In this document: positions 55,574 to 64,000 of the stretch, one piece after another
Layout of the letters: each line of letters starts with the position of its first letter
How positions within the stretch are numbered: position 1 is the first letter of the stretch
Source of the DNA: an uncultured Acidobacteriaceae bacterium
GTDB taxonomy: Bacteria; Acidobacteriota; Terriglobia; Terriglobales; Acidobacteriaceae
Direction of reading: 5' to 3'
NCBI GenBank assembly: GCA_903842065.1
Contig: CAIMKZ010000074.1
Coordinates: forward strand, 1 to 64,000
DNA length: 64,000 bases
Notes under the pieces: model-generated
Databases searched by the model: none
Told to the model about the DNA's origin: nothing
The model's input: the letters and a program-made list of their open reading frames with translations, nothing else
Program-made: the position numbers and the translations under genes

Positions 55574-56815
55574 ATGGCGGATATCCAGCGCAGAAAAACC
55601 CCCACTGTCAAGATTGGCAACGTTCGTGTCGGCTGGGAGGTCCCTGTCGTCGTACAGTCGATGACCAACACCGACACGGCCGACGTAGCTTCGACCGTCA
55701 ATCAGGTTCAGGCCCTGTCCCTGGCCGGCTCCGAACTGGTTCGCATCACGGTCAACAACGAGGAAGCTGCCGCGGCCGTCCCCCGCATCGTCGAAGAACT
55801 CGACAAGCGCGGCCTGCGCGTTCCCATTGTCGGCGACTTCCATTACAACGGCCACATCCTGCTCAAAAAGTTCCCTGAGGCGGCGCGCGCGCTGGCCAAG
55901 TACCGCATCAACCCCGGCAACGTGTCGATCGGGCGCAAGGACGACGACAACTTCCGCACCATGATCGAATGCGCCGTCGAGAATCAGAAGCCCGTACGCA
56001 TCGGCGTCAACTGGGGGTCGCTGGATCAAGCTTTGCTGGCCCGGATGCTCGACGAGAACAACCAACTGCCCAATCCCTTGCCTCTGCGCGACGTGATGAT
56101 GGCGGCCATGATCTCAAGCGCCCTCGACTCGGCCAAAGCCGCCGAACAGTATGGTCTGAGGCACGACCAGATCATCCTCTCCGCCAAGGTAAGCGGCGTC
56201 CGCGACCTCATTGACCTCTACACCGATCTCGCCGCCCGCACGGACTACGCCCTGCATCTTGGCCTCACCGAGGCCGGCATGGGCGCAAAGGGACTCATCG
56301 CCTCTACGGCGGGCCTTGCGCCACTGCTGCTAGCCGGAATCGGCGACACCATCCGCGTCAGCCTCACGCCCAAGCCCGGCGGCGACCGTACCGAAGAAGT
56401 ACAGGCCGCCCAGCAGATCCTGCAATCGCTCTCCATTCGCAGCTTCATGCCTCAAGTGACGAGTTGCCCTGGCTGCGGCCGTACGACTTCAACCTACTTC
56501 CAGCATCTGGCCGAGCAGATTCAGAACTACCTGCGCACCTCGATGCCCGAGTGGCGCAAGAAATATCCCGGCGTCGAAGAGATGAAGGTGGCGGTGATGG
56601 GCTGCATCGTAAACGGTCCCGGCGAGAGCAAGCACGCCAACCTCGGCATCAGCCTTCCGGGTACCTTCGAAGATCCGGTCGCGCCCGTGTACGTGGACGG
56701 AAAGCTCCACTCCACCCTGCGCGGAGACGCCATCGTGGCCGAGTTCAAGGAGATTCTGGATCGGTACGTGGAAGGCCACTACGGAGCGGGCCGGGGAACA
56801 CCGGCGGCTCATTAG
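55574..56815 (+). CDS. ispG: 4-hydroxy-3-methylbut-2-enyl-diphosphate synthase
   Basis: Iron-sulfur enzyme of the MEP isoprenoid pathway, turning MEcPP into HMBPP. The 413-residue protein has the TIM-barrel half ([14 protein letters not shown] ... NPGNVSIG) and the [4Fe-4S] half with TSCPGCGRT and GCIVNGPGE, which supply the three cluster cysteines. No plant-type insertion. A TAAACT box ends six bases before the ATG, so the mRNA may lack a leader; no ribosome site is visible. Divergent from hemE. Confidence 0.96.
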   Translation: MADIQRRKTPTVKIGNVRVGWEVPVVVQSMTNTDTADVASTVNQVQALSLAGSELVRITVNNEEAAAAVPRIVEELDKRGLRVPIVGDFHYNGHILLKKFPEAARALAKYRINPGNVSIGRKDDDNFRTMIECAVENQKPVRIGVNWGSLDQALLARMLDENNQLPNPLPLRDVMMAAMISSALDSAKAAEQYGLRHDQIILSAKVSGVRDLIDLYTDLAARTDYALHLGLTEAGMGAKGLIASTAGLAPLLLAGIGDTIRVSLTPKPGGDRTEEVQAAQQILQSLSIRSFMPQVTSCPGCGRTTSTYFQHLAEQIQNYLRTSMPEWRKKYPGVEEMKVAVMGCIVNGPGESKHANLGISLPGTFEDPVAPVYVDGKLHSTLRGDAIVAEFKEILDRYVEGHYGAGRGTPAAH

Positions 56816-56893
56816 ATTTGACTCAGGCCCACTAGGCCGGAGCTTTTCCCTAGTCTGCGCTACGCTGTTTGCACGGAAAGGCAAGCAACTCGT

Positions 56894-57409
56894 ATGCGCT
56901 CAATACTAGCTTTTGCACTGGCGGGAATTCTCCTCTCCTCTACAGTTTGGGCCGCCAAGCCCAAGGGCTGCGTCACTGCCGACGAGGCCTCCAAACTCCT
57001 CGACAAAGACGTTTGCGTATCGACGCATGTCTATGACGTGGTTCAACTTGAGGACGGAACCCGCTTCCTCGACGTTTGCTCGCCCGACACCTCAGACGAG
57101 CGTTGCGGATTCGTCGTCGTGAGCCTCTGGCAGGACCACGACACCGTCGGCGACCTGACCAAGTACCGCAACATGAACGTGCAGATCCGGGGCATCGTCC
57201 GCTCCATGCACGGCCGCTCGGGAATCATCCTCAGTCACGCCCGGCAGTTCTACGGCGGGCCGCCCAGGTTCACGCCCAATCCCCTGCTCGCGCGCGGATT
57301 CAGCGTCGAAGACCGCCGCCCGCCCGTCAGCGACCCCAACCTGCGCAACCGGGGAGGCATCCGCACCTTCATGAACAGCCGGATACAGGAGCCCTTGCCG
57401 GCGAAGTAG
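56894..57409 (+). CDS. Small secreted protein, possible OB fold
   Basis: A 171-residue exported protein with signal peptide 1-20 (ending VWAAK). The mature part has VCVSTHVYDVVQLEDGTRFLDVC, then RNMNVQIRGIVRSMHGRSGIILSHARQFYGGPP, a pattern of beta strands like nucleic-acid or carbohydrate binding OB folds in secreted acidobacterial proteins. The tail is proline-rich and unstructured. Three cysteines, no catalytic residues. It follows ispG on the same strand by 78 bases but is not obviously linked. Function unknown. Confidence 0.6.
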   Translation: MRSILAFALAGILLSSTVWAAKPKGCVTADEASKLLDKDVCVSTHVYDVVQLEDGTRFLDVCSPDTSDERCGFVVVSLWQDHDTVGDLTKYRNMNVQIRGIVRSMHGRSGIILSHARQFYGGPPRFTPNPLLARGFSVEDRRPPVSDPNLRNRGGIRTFMNSRIQEPLPAK

Positions 57410-57749
57410 ATCAGTTCCGTTGCCGGTCTGAATATCTTGCATCTTATAGATATGGAACGAGTTTCCCTTTTTCAATTTGCAAGTGAAGAAAACAATAGAG
57501 TTATGCGCACAGTGCTTGCAAGTACAGATAACAAAAGAGTTATGTAAGCATCCGATTACCAGATTGCATCCCTCAGGGGCTAAAGCCCGCGTTGAGTTGT
57601 GCATGAATGCCAGGGATAAATCCCTGGCCTACCGCACGATTGAGTTTCCGCAGCCTGTAAGGCCCGTACCCTTTCTATGGAGTTCCTCCTTGAAACCATG
57701 GTGCGCCGATTGAAGAATTAATCGGCAATGCGCGGAGTCAAAGAGCCGG
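57410..57749. repeat. Intergenic palindromes before the MFS transporter gene
   Basis: No gene seen. Contains a degenerate ggggctaaagccc (57576-57588), a perfect gccagggataaatccctggc (57609-57628) and a half palindrome ggcccgtaccctt (57660-57673), which match the type A, a third type, and half of type B around the RAYT gene. The first 150 bases are AT-rich and featureless. Confidence 0.7.
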
Positions 57750-59015
57750 TCAGGAGGCTGGAGATATCTGGGCCTCTTCGAAAACGGGCGCAAACCGTGC
57801 CCCGGCGAACAGAATCGTCGTAGAGACCGCCAGCGTCACCAGCGTCGCTCCCAGACCCACACTCAAACTGTGCGCACGGTCGCTGATAGCACCAATCACC
57901 TGCGGCGAAAACGTATCGCCCAGCAGGTGAATGCACAGCAGGTTCACCGAGATGGCCGTAGCCCGCACCGGCGCAGAGACCGAATTCACGATGGCGGTAT
58001 TGAGCGGCCCGGTATTGAGGAAGAGGAAGAACTCGGCGGCGAAGAGTGCAGGAATAGCCCAGCTGTGCGGCCCGAAGAACAGCAGAATGCCGCAGGGCAA
58101 CGTGAGCAGCACGCTCCAGGCCGAAAGCAGATAGAGCGCCCGGTGATCGCGCCTGAGCCAGCGCTGAGCGATCCAGCCGCCGACCAGCGTGCCCAGAATC
58201 CCATCCACCACGGTCGATGCGCCCACCACCAGGCTCGCTGTTCCCATACTCAAGCCCACCGACCGGCGCAGAAACTCCGGCACCCACCAGGAGATGCCGC
58301 CCATGGCAAAGGTCAGCATTGCCAGGCCCAGAGTAGCTGTCAGAAACGCGGGATTGCGGAAGATGCCCAGCACCGTACTCCGCTTCAAGTCGGCATGAAC
58401 CCGGTCGCTCGCCCCCCGCTCCGGTTCCCTGCCCAGCCACATGTACAGTGCCGCCACCACAAAGCCCGGCAACGCGCATACGAAGAACGGCGCTCTCCAG
58501 CCCCAATGCGCTCCGATCACGCCACCGGCCAGATAACCCAGCGCCGCGCCCACGGGAATCGCCACGTAGAAGACCGAAAGAACGCGGTTGCGCTCCCGCT
58601 CCGGGTAGAAGTCCGCCAGCACGGCAGGCGCGAAGATGCCGAAGGTGGCCTCGCCGATCCCCACCAGAGCCTGGCGCAGATAGAGCGTCTGGTAGCTGTG
58701 AATCCACACCGCTGCCAATGTGGCAAAGCTCCACAACATGGCCCCGGCGATGATCAGTGGCTTGCGCCGGAACCGGTCGCCCAGCCAGCCCGTAGCCGGA
58801 GCCGCCAGCATGTAGACAAAGAAGAACGCCGTCCCCAGCGCGCCCATCTGCTGGTCGGTAACGTGGAACTCATGCTGGATAGGCAGGACTTCGCCAGACA
58901 AAATGTACCGGTCGATATAGTTCAGCAGGTTCAGAGCCAACAGCAGCGCTGCGGTCGCAAAGGCCGGGCTGATGCGCGGGCGGGTTGTTCCGGGCAGTGT
59001 CTGCACTCTATCCAC
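57750..59015 (-). CDS. MFS transporter (spinster-like)
   Basis: A 421-residue permease with 12 predicted membrane segments. The first helix LLLALNLLNYIDRYILSGEVLP and the loop GWLGDRFRRKPLIIAG carry the major-facilitator motif A, and VGIGEATFGIFAPAVLADFYPERERNRVLSVFYVAIPVG is typical of the spinster/anion-cation symporter branch. The cytosolic middle loop contains GREPERGASDR. Substrate (sugar, lipid or organic anion) cannot be predicted. It stands alone, with palindromes at its 3' side. Confidence 0.88.
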   Translation of the reverse strand: MDRVQTLPGTTRPRISPAFATAALLLALNLLNYIDRYILSGEVLPIQHEFHVTDQQMGALGTAFFFVYMLAAPATGWLGDRFRRKPLIIAGAMLWSFATLAAVWIHSYQTLYLRQALVGIGEATFGIFAPAVLADFYPERERNRVLSVFYVAIPVGAALGYLAGGVIGAHWGWRAPFFVCALPGFVVAALYMWLGREPERGASDRVHADLKRSTVLGIFRNPAFLTATLGLAMLTFAMGGISWWVPEFLRRSVGLSMGTASLVVGASTVVDGILGTLVGGWIAQRWLRRDHRALYLLSAWSVLLTLPCGILLFFGPHSWAIPALFAAEFFLFLNTGPLNTAIVNSVSAPVRATAISVNLLCIHLLGDTFSPQVIGAISDRAHSLSVGLGATLVTLAVSTTILFAGARFAPVFEEAQISPAS

Positions 59016-59138
59016 TCATCACCGCTTCAACTTGCTAAGTGTCAGAGATAGCACAGCATCGCAATGTCCTCCAAATTCCCATCGCAAATCATGTAATGCT
59101 TGCGGTATAGTCCTGCTAATCCTCCTGTGAGGTGTTTC

Positions 59139-59996
59139 ATGCGCAGGCTTCACCCAAATATCCTCCCCGGGCTTGCCTTCCTCGCGCTTCTGTTCATCGC
59201 CGCGTTCGTTAACGGCTGTGCTTCCAAGGCGGCTCCGCCCAATGTACCGGCGCAACCGCAACCAAGCACAACAGCGCAGGCACCCACTCCGGGAGCAACG
59301 GAACCCGATGCCGGGGGCGGTTCAGAGGGCGACACTCGCCCGGTTGTGCGATCTCGCCACGTAACAATCGCAAAGACCGCACCTGTTCCAGTCGGAGTCC
59401 CCATGGCTCCTTCCACTACTCCCATGGCGGAGAATCGCGCCCCCGCAAGCGCAGAGCAGGCGCCTGCCGATACCCCCGAGCAGGCCTTTGCCAAGCTCAA
59501 GAACAACGGCAACCTGGCCTACTTCACTCCCGACAAGATGAAGACCGGCAGCAACGCCGTGATCACGGCCCGAATCGCCTTCGCCGACGTCGCTTCGTCC
59601 GCTCTCACTTCCGGCATCGACTCCCAGCAGAGCGGCAGCACGCATGTTGAAGCCACGCCGGTAACGTCGACTATGAAGATGAAGCTGAGCAGCGCGGACT
59701 TCGCCATCACGCCGTGGAGCACAGAAGAGCAGACGGTGGGCGGACCGGTTCCAACAGAATGGAAGTGGCAGGTTGCGCCCCTTCACTCGGGAACACTGCG
59801 CCTGCATCTGGCCGCAGTCGTTGTGGTCGGCAACCTCTCCCGCGATTTCACCACCGTAGACCGCACCATCACCGTGCAGGTCGATCCGGTCAACGCGGCC
59901 GAGAGCTTCTTCAACCAGCACGCTCAATGGATTCTGGGCGGAGTCCTCACCGGAATCGGCGCGCTCTTCAGCTGGTGGTGGAAGCGCAGGAAGTAG
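59139..59996 (+). CDS. Lipoprotein with C-terminal membrane helix
   Basis: About 285 residues. Lipoprotein signal with lipobox FVNGC; the following 100 residues are Pro/Thr/Ala-rich and low complexity. The C-terminal part has a beta-rich domain (AVITARIAFADVASSALTSG ... VPTEWKWQVAPLHSGTLRLHLAAVVVVG) and ends in a hydrophobic helix with a basic tail (WILGGVLTGIGALFSWWWKRRK), so the protein would be anchored at both ends. The ATG at 59139 has GAGG seven bases upstream; the earlier ATG at 59100 has none. No family recognised; it may be a stress- or envelope-associated sensor, which is only a guess. Confidence 0.6.
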   Translation: MRRLHPNILPGLAFLALLFIAAFVNGCASKAAPPNVPAQPQPSTTAQAPTPGATEPDAGGGSEGDTRPVVRSRHVTIAKTAPVPVGVPMAPSTTPMAENRAPASAEQAPADTPEQAFAKLKNNGNLAYFTPDKMKTGSNAVITARIAFADVASSALTSGIDSQQSGSTHVEATPVTSTMKMKLSSADFAITPWSTEEQTVGGPVPTEWKWQVAPLHSGTLRLHLAAVVVVGNLSRDFTTVDRTITVQVDPVNAAESFFNQHAQWILGGVLTGIGALFSWWWKRRK

Positions 59997-60041
59997 GGCG
60001 GCAAGAACTGAACGTAGTCTCCGCGCGAAATACGCGGGAAC

Positions 60042-60440
60042 TCAGGCCTTGGGCCTCGGCCACCTGGCCTCAACCGTCGTGCCGATCCCGCCTCTCGGAC
60101 GGAACACGCCCTTCACTACTGCCCACACCGGATCGCAGGCCTTCACCATGTCTTCCAGCACCTGGTTCACGATGTTCTCCTGGAAGATTCCCAGATTGCG
60201 GTAGCAGAACAGATACTCCTTGAGCGACTTCAGTTCGAGGCAGCGTTCACGCGGCATATAGCGGATTGTGAGCACGCCAAAGTCCGGCAGTCCGGTCTTG
60301 GGACACACCGAGGTCATCTCGGGATCGTCGATCTCGATCTCGTAGCCAGGAAACTGGTTCTCCCATGTTTCGATGGCTGGAAAAGCAAAGCCGAGGCCTG
60401 CGCTGGCGTGCTGGTCGGTATACCCGGTTCCTGAGGTCAT
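60042..60440 (-). CDS. queF: NADPH-dependent 7-cyano-7-deazaguanine reductase
   Basis: Reduces preQ0 to preQ1 for queuosine in tRNA. The 132-residue unimodular (type I) protein has the thioimide Cys46 in MTSVCPKTGLPDFG, the acid Asp of the same motif, and the family signature LELKSLKEYLFCYRNLGIFQEN that binds NADPH, followed by VKGVFRPRGGIGTTVEARW. The rest of the queuosine pathway is not in the window. Convergent with the lipoprotein gene. Confidence 0.96.
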   Translation of the reverse strand: MTSGTGYTDQHASAGLGFAFPAIETWENQFPGYEIEIDDPEMTSVCPKTGLPDFGVLTIRYMPRERCLELKSLKEYLFCYRNLGIFQENIVNQVLEDMVKACDPVWAVVKGVFRPRGGIGTTVEARWPRPKA

Positions 60441-60541
60441 GGCATCATTTTACGAACCGCCCGCCTGTCGAGGCTATTTTTCTTTTGTTTGTGACACTTT
60501 AGCTTTATTCCGAGTCCTATATACTGACTCTGGTTACGCGC

Positions 60542-61780
60542 ATGAGAGAAGAAAAAAAGCAATCAAACCGCATATGGCTTTGGATCGGCGCGGCAGTACT
60601 ACTGGTCGCGGTCTTCTTCCTTGCCCGTATTCTGCTCCGCGAGAGGCTCCCCGTTCGCGTGGCCCAGGCCCATCACGAGGCAATCGCAAACACCGTCAGC
60701 ACCAACGGACGCGTCGAGCCCGAGCATCCCTGGAACTTCTACAGCCCCGTCTCCACCACTGTGAAGGCCGTCTACGCGCAGAACGGCGACTTTGTGCCGA
60801 AGGGAAGGCTGCTTATCGTCCTCGACGACACAGCTGCCCGCGCCCAGGTTGCCTCTGCCCAGAGTGGACTTAAAGCGGCCCAGGCAGCCTACGATGCCGC
60901 CACCCACAACGGCACCCAGGCCGAGCGGCAGGCTTCCGCGGCAGAAGTGGCGCAGAACAAGCTCAACCGCGATCAGGCTCAGCGCAATCTCGACGCGCTC
61001 ACTCGCCTGGCCGCAACCGGCGCCGCCTCGCCCAGTGAAGTAGCCTCAGGCAGGCAGCGGCTGGCAAGCGCGCAGGCCTCACTCGATGCCTCGCAGCAGA
61101 TGGGCCAAAGCCGCTACTCGCCTGTAGATCAGGACCGCGCGCGCGCGGCGCTGGCCGATGCACAGGCAGCTCTCGCGGCAGCCGAACACATTCTTGACCA
61201 GACCCGCATCGTTGCCCCGGCGCCAGGAACAATCTTCAGTCTCGATGCCGCTCCCACCGAGTTTGCTGAGGCTGGCAAGCGGCTGCTCCAGATGGCCGAT
61301 CTCAAACAGCAGCACATCCGCGCCTACTTTGACGAGCCTGACATAGGCCGTCTGGCGCTCGGCCAGTCCGTCGATATCCGATGGGACGGCCGCCCCGGAG
61401 AAGCATGGCGTGGACACATCGTCCGCATGCCCGCGGCGGTTGTGCAGTACACCACGCGCATCGTAGGCGAGGTGATGATTGCACTCGACGGCGATGAGAA
61501 AGGCCTGCTGCCTGAGACCAACGTGACCGTGCAGGTCACCACCTCAAGCCAGCCCAACGCACTCAGCATTCCTCGCGAGTCGCTGCACTCTGAGAGCGGC
61601 CGTTACTACGTCTACAAGATCGTGGGGACAGAGTTGCATCGCACGCCGGTCACCATTGGCGCTCCCAACCTTACCCAGGTGCCTATCCTCTCCGGCCTCA
61701 ACGAGGGGGATCTGGTTGCCACCAGTTCAACCACAGGACAGCCGCTGCAGGAAGGCATCCCCATCAAGGTCCAGCGTTGA
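60542..61780 (+). CDS. Efflux membrane fusion protein (HlyD/RND adaptor)
   Basis: A 412-residue periplasmic adaptor with an N-terminal membrane anchor (IWLWIGAAVLLVAVFFLARILL), a biotinyl-lipoyl half (VEPEHPWNFYSPVSTTVKAVYAQNGDFVPKGRLLIVLDD), a long coiled-coil hairpin (ARAQVASAQSGLKAAQAAYDAATHN to LADAQAALAAAEHILDQT), the second lipoyl half and a beta-barrel to a membrane-proximal domain. It links an inner membrane pump to TolC. A TATACT -10-like box lies at 60520-60525. The next gene overlaps its stop by four bases; no pump subunit is seen before the window ends. Confidence 0.88.
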   Translation: MREEKKQSNRIWLWIGAAVLLVAVFFLARILLRERLPVRVAQAHHEAIANTVSTNGRVEPEHPWNFYSPVSTTVKAVYAQNGDFVPKGRLLIVLDDTAARAQVASAQSGLKAAQAAYDAATHNGTQAERQASAAEVAQNKLNRDQAQRNLDALTRLAATGAASPSEVASGRQRLASAQASLDASQQMGQSRYSPVDQDRARAALADAQAALAAAEHILDQTRIVAPAPGTIFSLDAAPTEFAEAGKRLLQMADLKQQHIRAYFDEPDIGRLALGQSVDIRWDGRPGEAWRGHIVRMPAAVVQYTTRIVGEVMIALDGDEKGLLPETNVTVQVTTSSQPNALSIPRESLHSESGRYYVYKIVGTELHRTPVTIGAPNLTQVPILSGLNEGDLVATSSTTGQPLQEGIPIKVQR

Positions 61781-62769
61781 GATACGGCTTTTCACTCAGG
61801 TTCGCGCTCGCGGCCTGCCTGGTGGGCGCGCAGGGGTTCTCTGTCCACGCCGAGATCGCCGATCCCGCGCTCACGGCCATCAATGCTTCGTTGCAGGCAG
61901 GACAGGCCGATAAGGTTCTGGCCCAGCTTTCACAGCTTCCTTCCGGCGGACAGAACAACGCCGCCGCCATGAACCTGGCCTGCCGTGTCCGCTTTATCCT
62001 CGGCGATTGGGATGCCGCGGTTCGCGACTGCGAACAGGCCGTACGCCTGGACTCCGGCAACTCCACGTACCATATTTGGCTCGGCAGAGCGCTCGGCGAA
62101 AAAGCCGGCAGAGCCTCCTTCCTCAGCGCCTATTCGATGGCCAAGCGCGTACTGGCGGAGTTTCAGCGGGCAACGGAACTCGACCGAACCAACGCCGGCG
62201 CGCTCTTCGATCTCGGCTCGTTCTACGTCGAAGCCCCTTCGGTTGTAGGCGGTGGGCTGAGCAAGGCCGAGAGCGTGGCCCTCGAACTCGATCGTGTCGA
62301 TCCGCCCCACGCATGGGAGCTGCGTTCCCGCATCGCCGAAAAGAGAAAAGATCCGGGCGCAGCCGAATCGAACCTGAGAAAAGCCATCTCGCTCAGCCGT
62401 CATCCGGCCGTGCAATGGTCGGTGCTCTCGCGTTTCTTCGGCAACAGCAAACGCTGGGCTGAGATGGACTCGGCCATCGCCAGTTGCACCTCGGCTGCCG
62501 CGCGCGATGCTGCTCACTCCGGGGTCGCGCTCTACGATGCCGCCGGCGTGCTCATCGCCGTTGGCCGCGATCAGGCGCTGGCCGCGAAGATGCTCGAGGA
62601 TTACGTCAACGGCTCGGCAAAGACCGAAGAGGCGCCCGCTTTCATCGCCCTGACCCGCCTGGCGCGCCTCAAAGATCAGTTGGGCGATCATGCCGGAGCG
62701 CAGGTGGCGGTCAATGCCGCTCTCCAGCTTGCCCACGACTATCAGCCCGCGAAAGACCTGAGAAGATAG
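61777..62769 (+). CDS. Exported TPR protein
   Basis: A 330-residue protein with signal peptide (ending SVHAE), then several tetratricopeptide-like helices (ALTAINASLQAGQADKVLAQLSQLPSG; GDWDAAVRDCEQAVRLDSGN; SAYSMAKRVLAEFQRATELDRTNAGALFDLG), with a loop VEAPSVVGGGLSKAESVA and more pairs up to the end. The start is a TTG that overlaps the fusion-protein stop (TTGA), so it is translated as part of the efflux operon. TPR proteins in such operons may act as a scaffold in the periplasm; the partner is not known. The next gene starts 16 bases later. Confidence 0.75.
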   Translation: MRYGFSLRFALAACLVGAQGFSVHAEIADPALTAINASLQAGQADKVLAQLSQLPSGGQNNAAAMNLACRVRFILGDWDAAVRDCEQAVRLDSGNSTYHIWLGRALGEKAGRASFLSAYSMAKRVLAEFQRATELDRTNAGALFDLGSFYVEAPSVVGGGLSKAESVALELDRVDPPHAWELRSRIAEKRKDPGAAESNLRKAISLSRHPAVQWSVLSRFFGNSKRWAEMDSAIASCTSAAARDAAHSGVALYDAAGVLIAVGRDQALAAKMLEDYVNGSAKTEEAPAFIALTRLARLKDQLGDHAGAQVAVNAALQLAHDYQPAKDLRR

Positions 62770-62785
62770 GAGAGACGAGGGACTC

Positions 62786-64000
62786 TTGAGAAGGCTCATA
62801 CAAGCGCGCGGTTTCGGTTTGGCGGCAGTAGTTGCAGCTGTGCTGGCCTCTTCCCTGTCCTGCACGGCGCAGGTCTCGCTATCCACCGTGGTCTCGCTGG
62901 CGCAGCAGAAGAGCACGGCCGTCCGCCTCGCGCAAAGCGACGTCAAAAAGGCGTCCGCCGTTCTGTCCGAGACCCGCGACGTTTTTCTACCCTCAATCGG
63001 CTTCGGCTCCGGACTGCCTGCCTTCCAGCAGGTCGGTTTTACCGGCGCTCTGCCAACCATCTGGGACGCCAATGTGCACTCGATGGTCTTCTCCATGCCG
63101 CAGATCCGCTACGTTCAAGCGGCACGGGCTTCATACAAGGCCGCGCAGATGTCGCTCAACGACGCGCGTGAACAGGTAGCGCTCGATTCCTCTACGGCCT
63201 ACATCGAACTCGATGCCGTGCAGACCCTCATTGGAACCGCACGCGAGGAGCAGCGCGACGTGGAGCGCCTGCTTGAGATCGTCCAGCAGCGCGGTATCGA
63301 GGGCGTGGATCCTGCGCTGGCCGTCCTCCAGGCCCAACTGGCAGCGGCACAGCTCAAACTGCATCTGCTGCACCTTGAAGATCGTTCTCATGCGCTTGCC
63401 CGGCAGCTCTCGACGTTAACCGGTCTACCCGCCGCCTCCATCCTCCCCGATCATGCCTCGATCCCGCTGATTCCCGCGGTTCATGCCGATGTCGCGCCCA
63501 AAAAGCTCGCGCGCATCGAGTCCGTCGAGTTACTCGCCAGAGCAAAGGAGCGCACCGCAAAGGGCGACTCGGAACACCGCTGGATGCTGCCCCAGATCAC
63601 CTTCGGACTCATATACAACCGCAACACCACACTGCTCAACGACATCAATCAGTACTACAAGTCGAATCTGCCGGCCAACAACCTCAGCTCCGGTTTCTCC
63701 ATTCAGGTGCCGATCTTCGACGCCGGCGTCCGCGCCCGTTCCGCGGAGTCCGCGGCGGACGCCCTGCGCGCCCGCGTCGAGGCCGAGGAGGCACAGCGCC
63801 AGAACGACGTGAACATCGCCGATCTCTCCGACAATCTGCGCGAACTCGACACCCGCGCTGAGATTGCAGGCCTCAAGCAGCAGATCGCCGAAGCGCAGCT
63901 CAAGTCCGTCGTAGCCCAGCTTGAAGTAGGCAACGGCGCCATCGCCGAGCCCGGCGCTCCCGCACAGATATCCCCCGCCGCCGAACAGCAGGCACGCATC
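62786..64000 (+). CDS. TolC-family outer membrane channel (partial, runs off right edge)
   Basis: The first 405 codons of an outer-membrane efflux protein; the frame is open to the window end. It starts at a TTG with GAGGGA upstream; signal peptide ending CTAQ. Two TolC-type helical repeats can be seen: SLSTVVSLAQQKSTAVRLAQSDVKKASAVLSETRDVFLPSIG and then RDVERLLEIVQQRGIEGVDPALAVLQAQLAAAQLKLHLLHLED; later INQYYKSNLPANNLSSGFSIQVPIFDAGVRARS marks the start of the second repeat with beta strand. With the fusion protein and TPR protein it forms a tripartite export set whose pump gene must lie outside the window. Confidence 0.85.
   Translation, partial: MRRLIQARGFGLAAVVAAVLASSLSCTAQVSLSTVVSLAQQKSTAVRLAQSDVKKASAVLSETRDVFLPSIGFGSGLPAFQQVGFTGALPTIWDANVHSMVFSMPQIRYVQAARASYKAAQMSLNDAREQVALDSSTAYIELDAVQTLIGTAREEQRDVERLLEIVQQRGIEGVDPALAVLQAQLAAAQLKLHLLHLEDRSHALARQLSTLTGLPAASILPDHASIPLIPAVHADVAPKKLARIESVELLARAKERTAKGDSEHRWMLPQITFGLIYNRNTTLLNDINQYYKSNLPANNLSSGFSIQVPIFDAGVRARSAESAADALRARVEAEEAQRQNDVNIADLSDNLRELDTRAEIAGLKQQIAEAQLKSVVAQLEVGNGAIAEPGAPAQISPAAEQQARI

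Overview
The window is high-GC DNA with densely packed genes on both strands and looks chromosomal. The best fit is an acidobacterium of the Terriglobia/Acidobacteriaceae type. The grounds are an Oar-like TonB-dependent receptor with an N-terminal carboxypeptidase-regulatory domain, Planctomycete/Acidobacteria-style cytochrome domains, many secreted proteins with carboxypeptidase-regulatory or IPT folds, and intergenic palindromes typical of such genomes. This assignment is inference from gene content; no rRNA or tRNA gene was seen.

Layout. 0-9 kb: start of an inositol-phosphate synthase gene, a DedA protein, carB, a small secreted protein, a REP-associated tyrosine transposase (RAYT) inside a palindrome array, carA, signal peptidase I and a secreted protein. 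9-16 kb: mutS, then a nagZ-anmK pair and a lipoprotein solute-binding protein, with several intergenic palindromes. 16-27.5 kb: a secreted protein and an Oar-like TonB receptor, a glycosyltransferase, a zinc ribbon protein, a carboxylesterase, YceI, a three-haem cytochrome, hibernation factor, fabH and the SRP RNA gene. 27.6-33.5 kb: an accessory block of more AT-rich genes with different codon use: a tail-fibre-like surface protein behind a possibly phase-variable promoter, two secreted proteins, and a tandem family of three small membrane proteins whose middle copy is broken. 33.7-37.7 kb: an orphan molybdenum hydroxylase subunit and an FAD monooxygenase. 37.8-42.7 kb: TCA genes sdhB, sdhA, sdhC and gltA. 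42.9-53.4 kb: rdgB, HAD phosphatase, aminotransferase, MBL hydrolase, lexA, nagA, a GlcNAc-kinase-like gene, phosphoesterase, a GH27-like protein and proline dehydrogenase. 53.4-64 kb: hemH, hemE, ispG, MFS transporter, queF, and an efflux set (membrane fusion protein, TPR protein, TolC-like protein running off the right edge).

How genes work together. carA/carB make carbamoyl phosphate but lie in separate transcription units. nagZ, anmK, nagA and the kinase-like gene together outline recycling of cell-wall amino sugars. gltA and sdhCAB form a TCA block. hemE and hemH overlap in the haem pathway. The most unusual points are the RAYT/palindrome array next to carB, two families of intergenic hairpins whose stems vary while loop or flanks are kept, a C9 tract in a promoter spacer, a decaying tandem membrane-protein family, a GH27 homologue with Asn at the expected nucleophile, and a leaderless lexA with a candidate operator.
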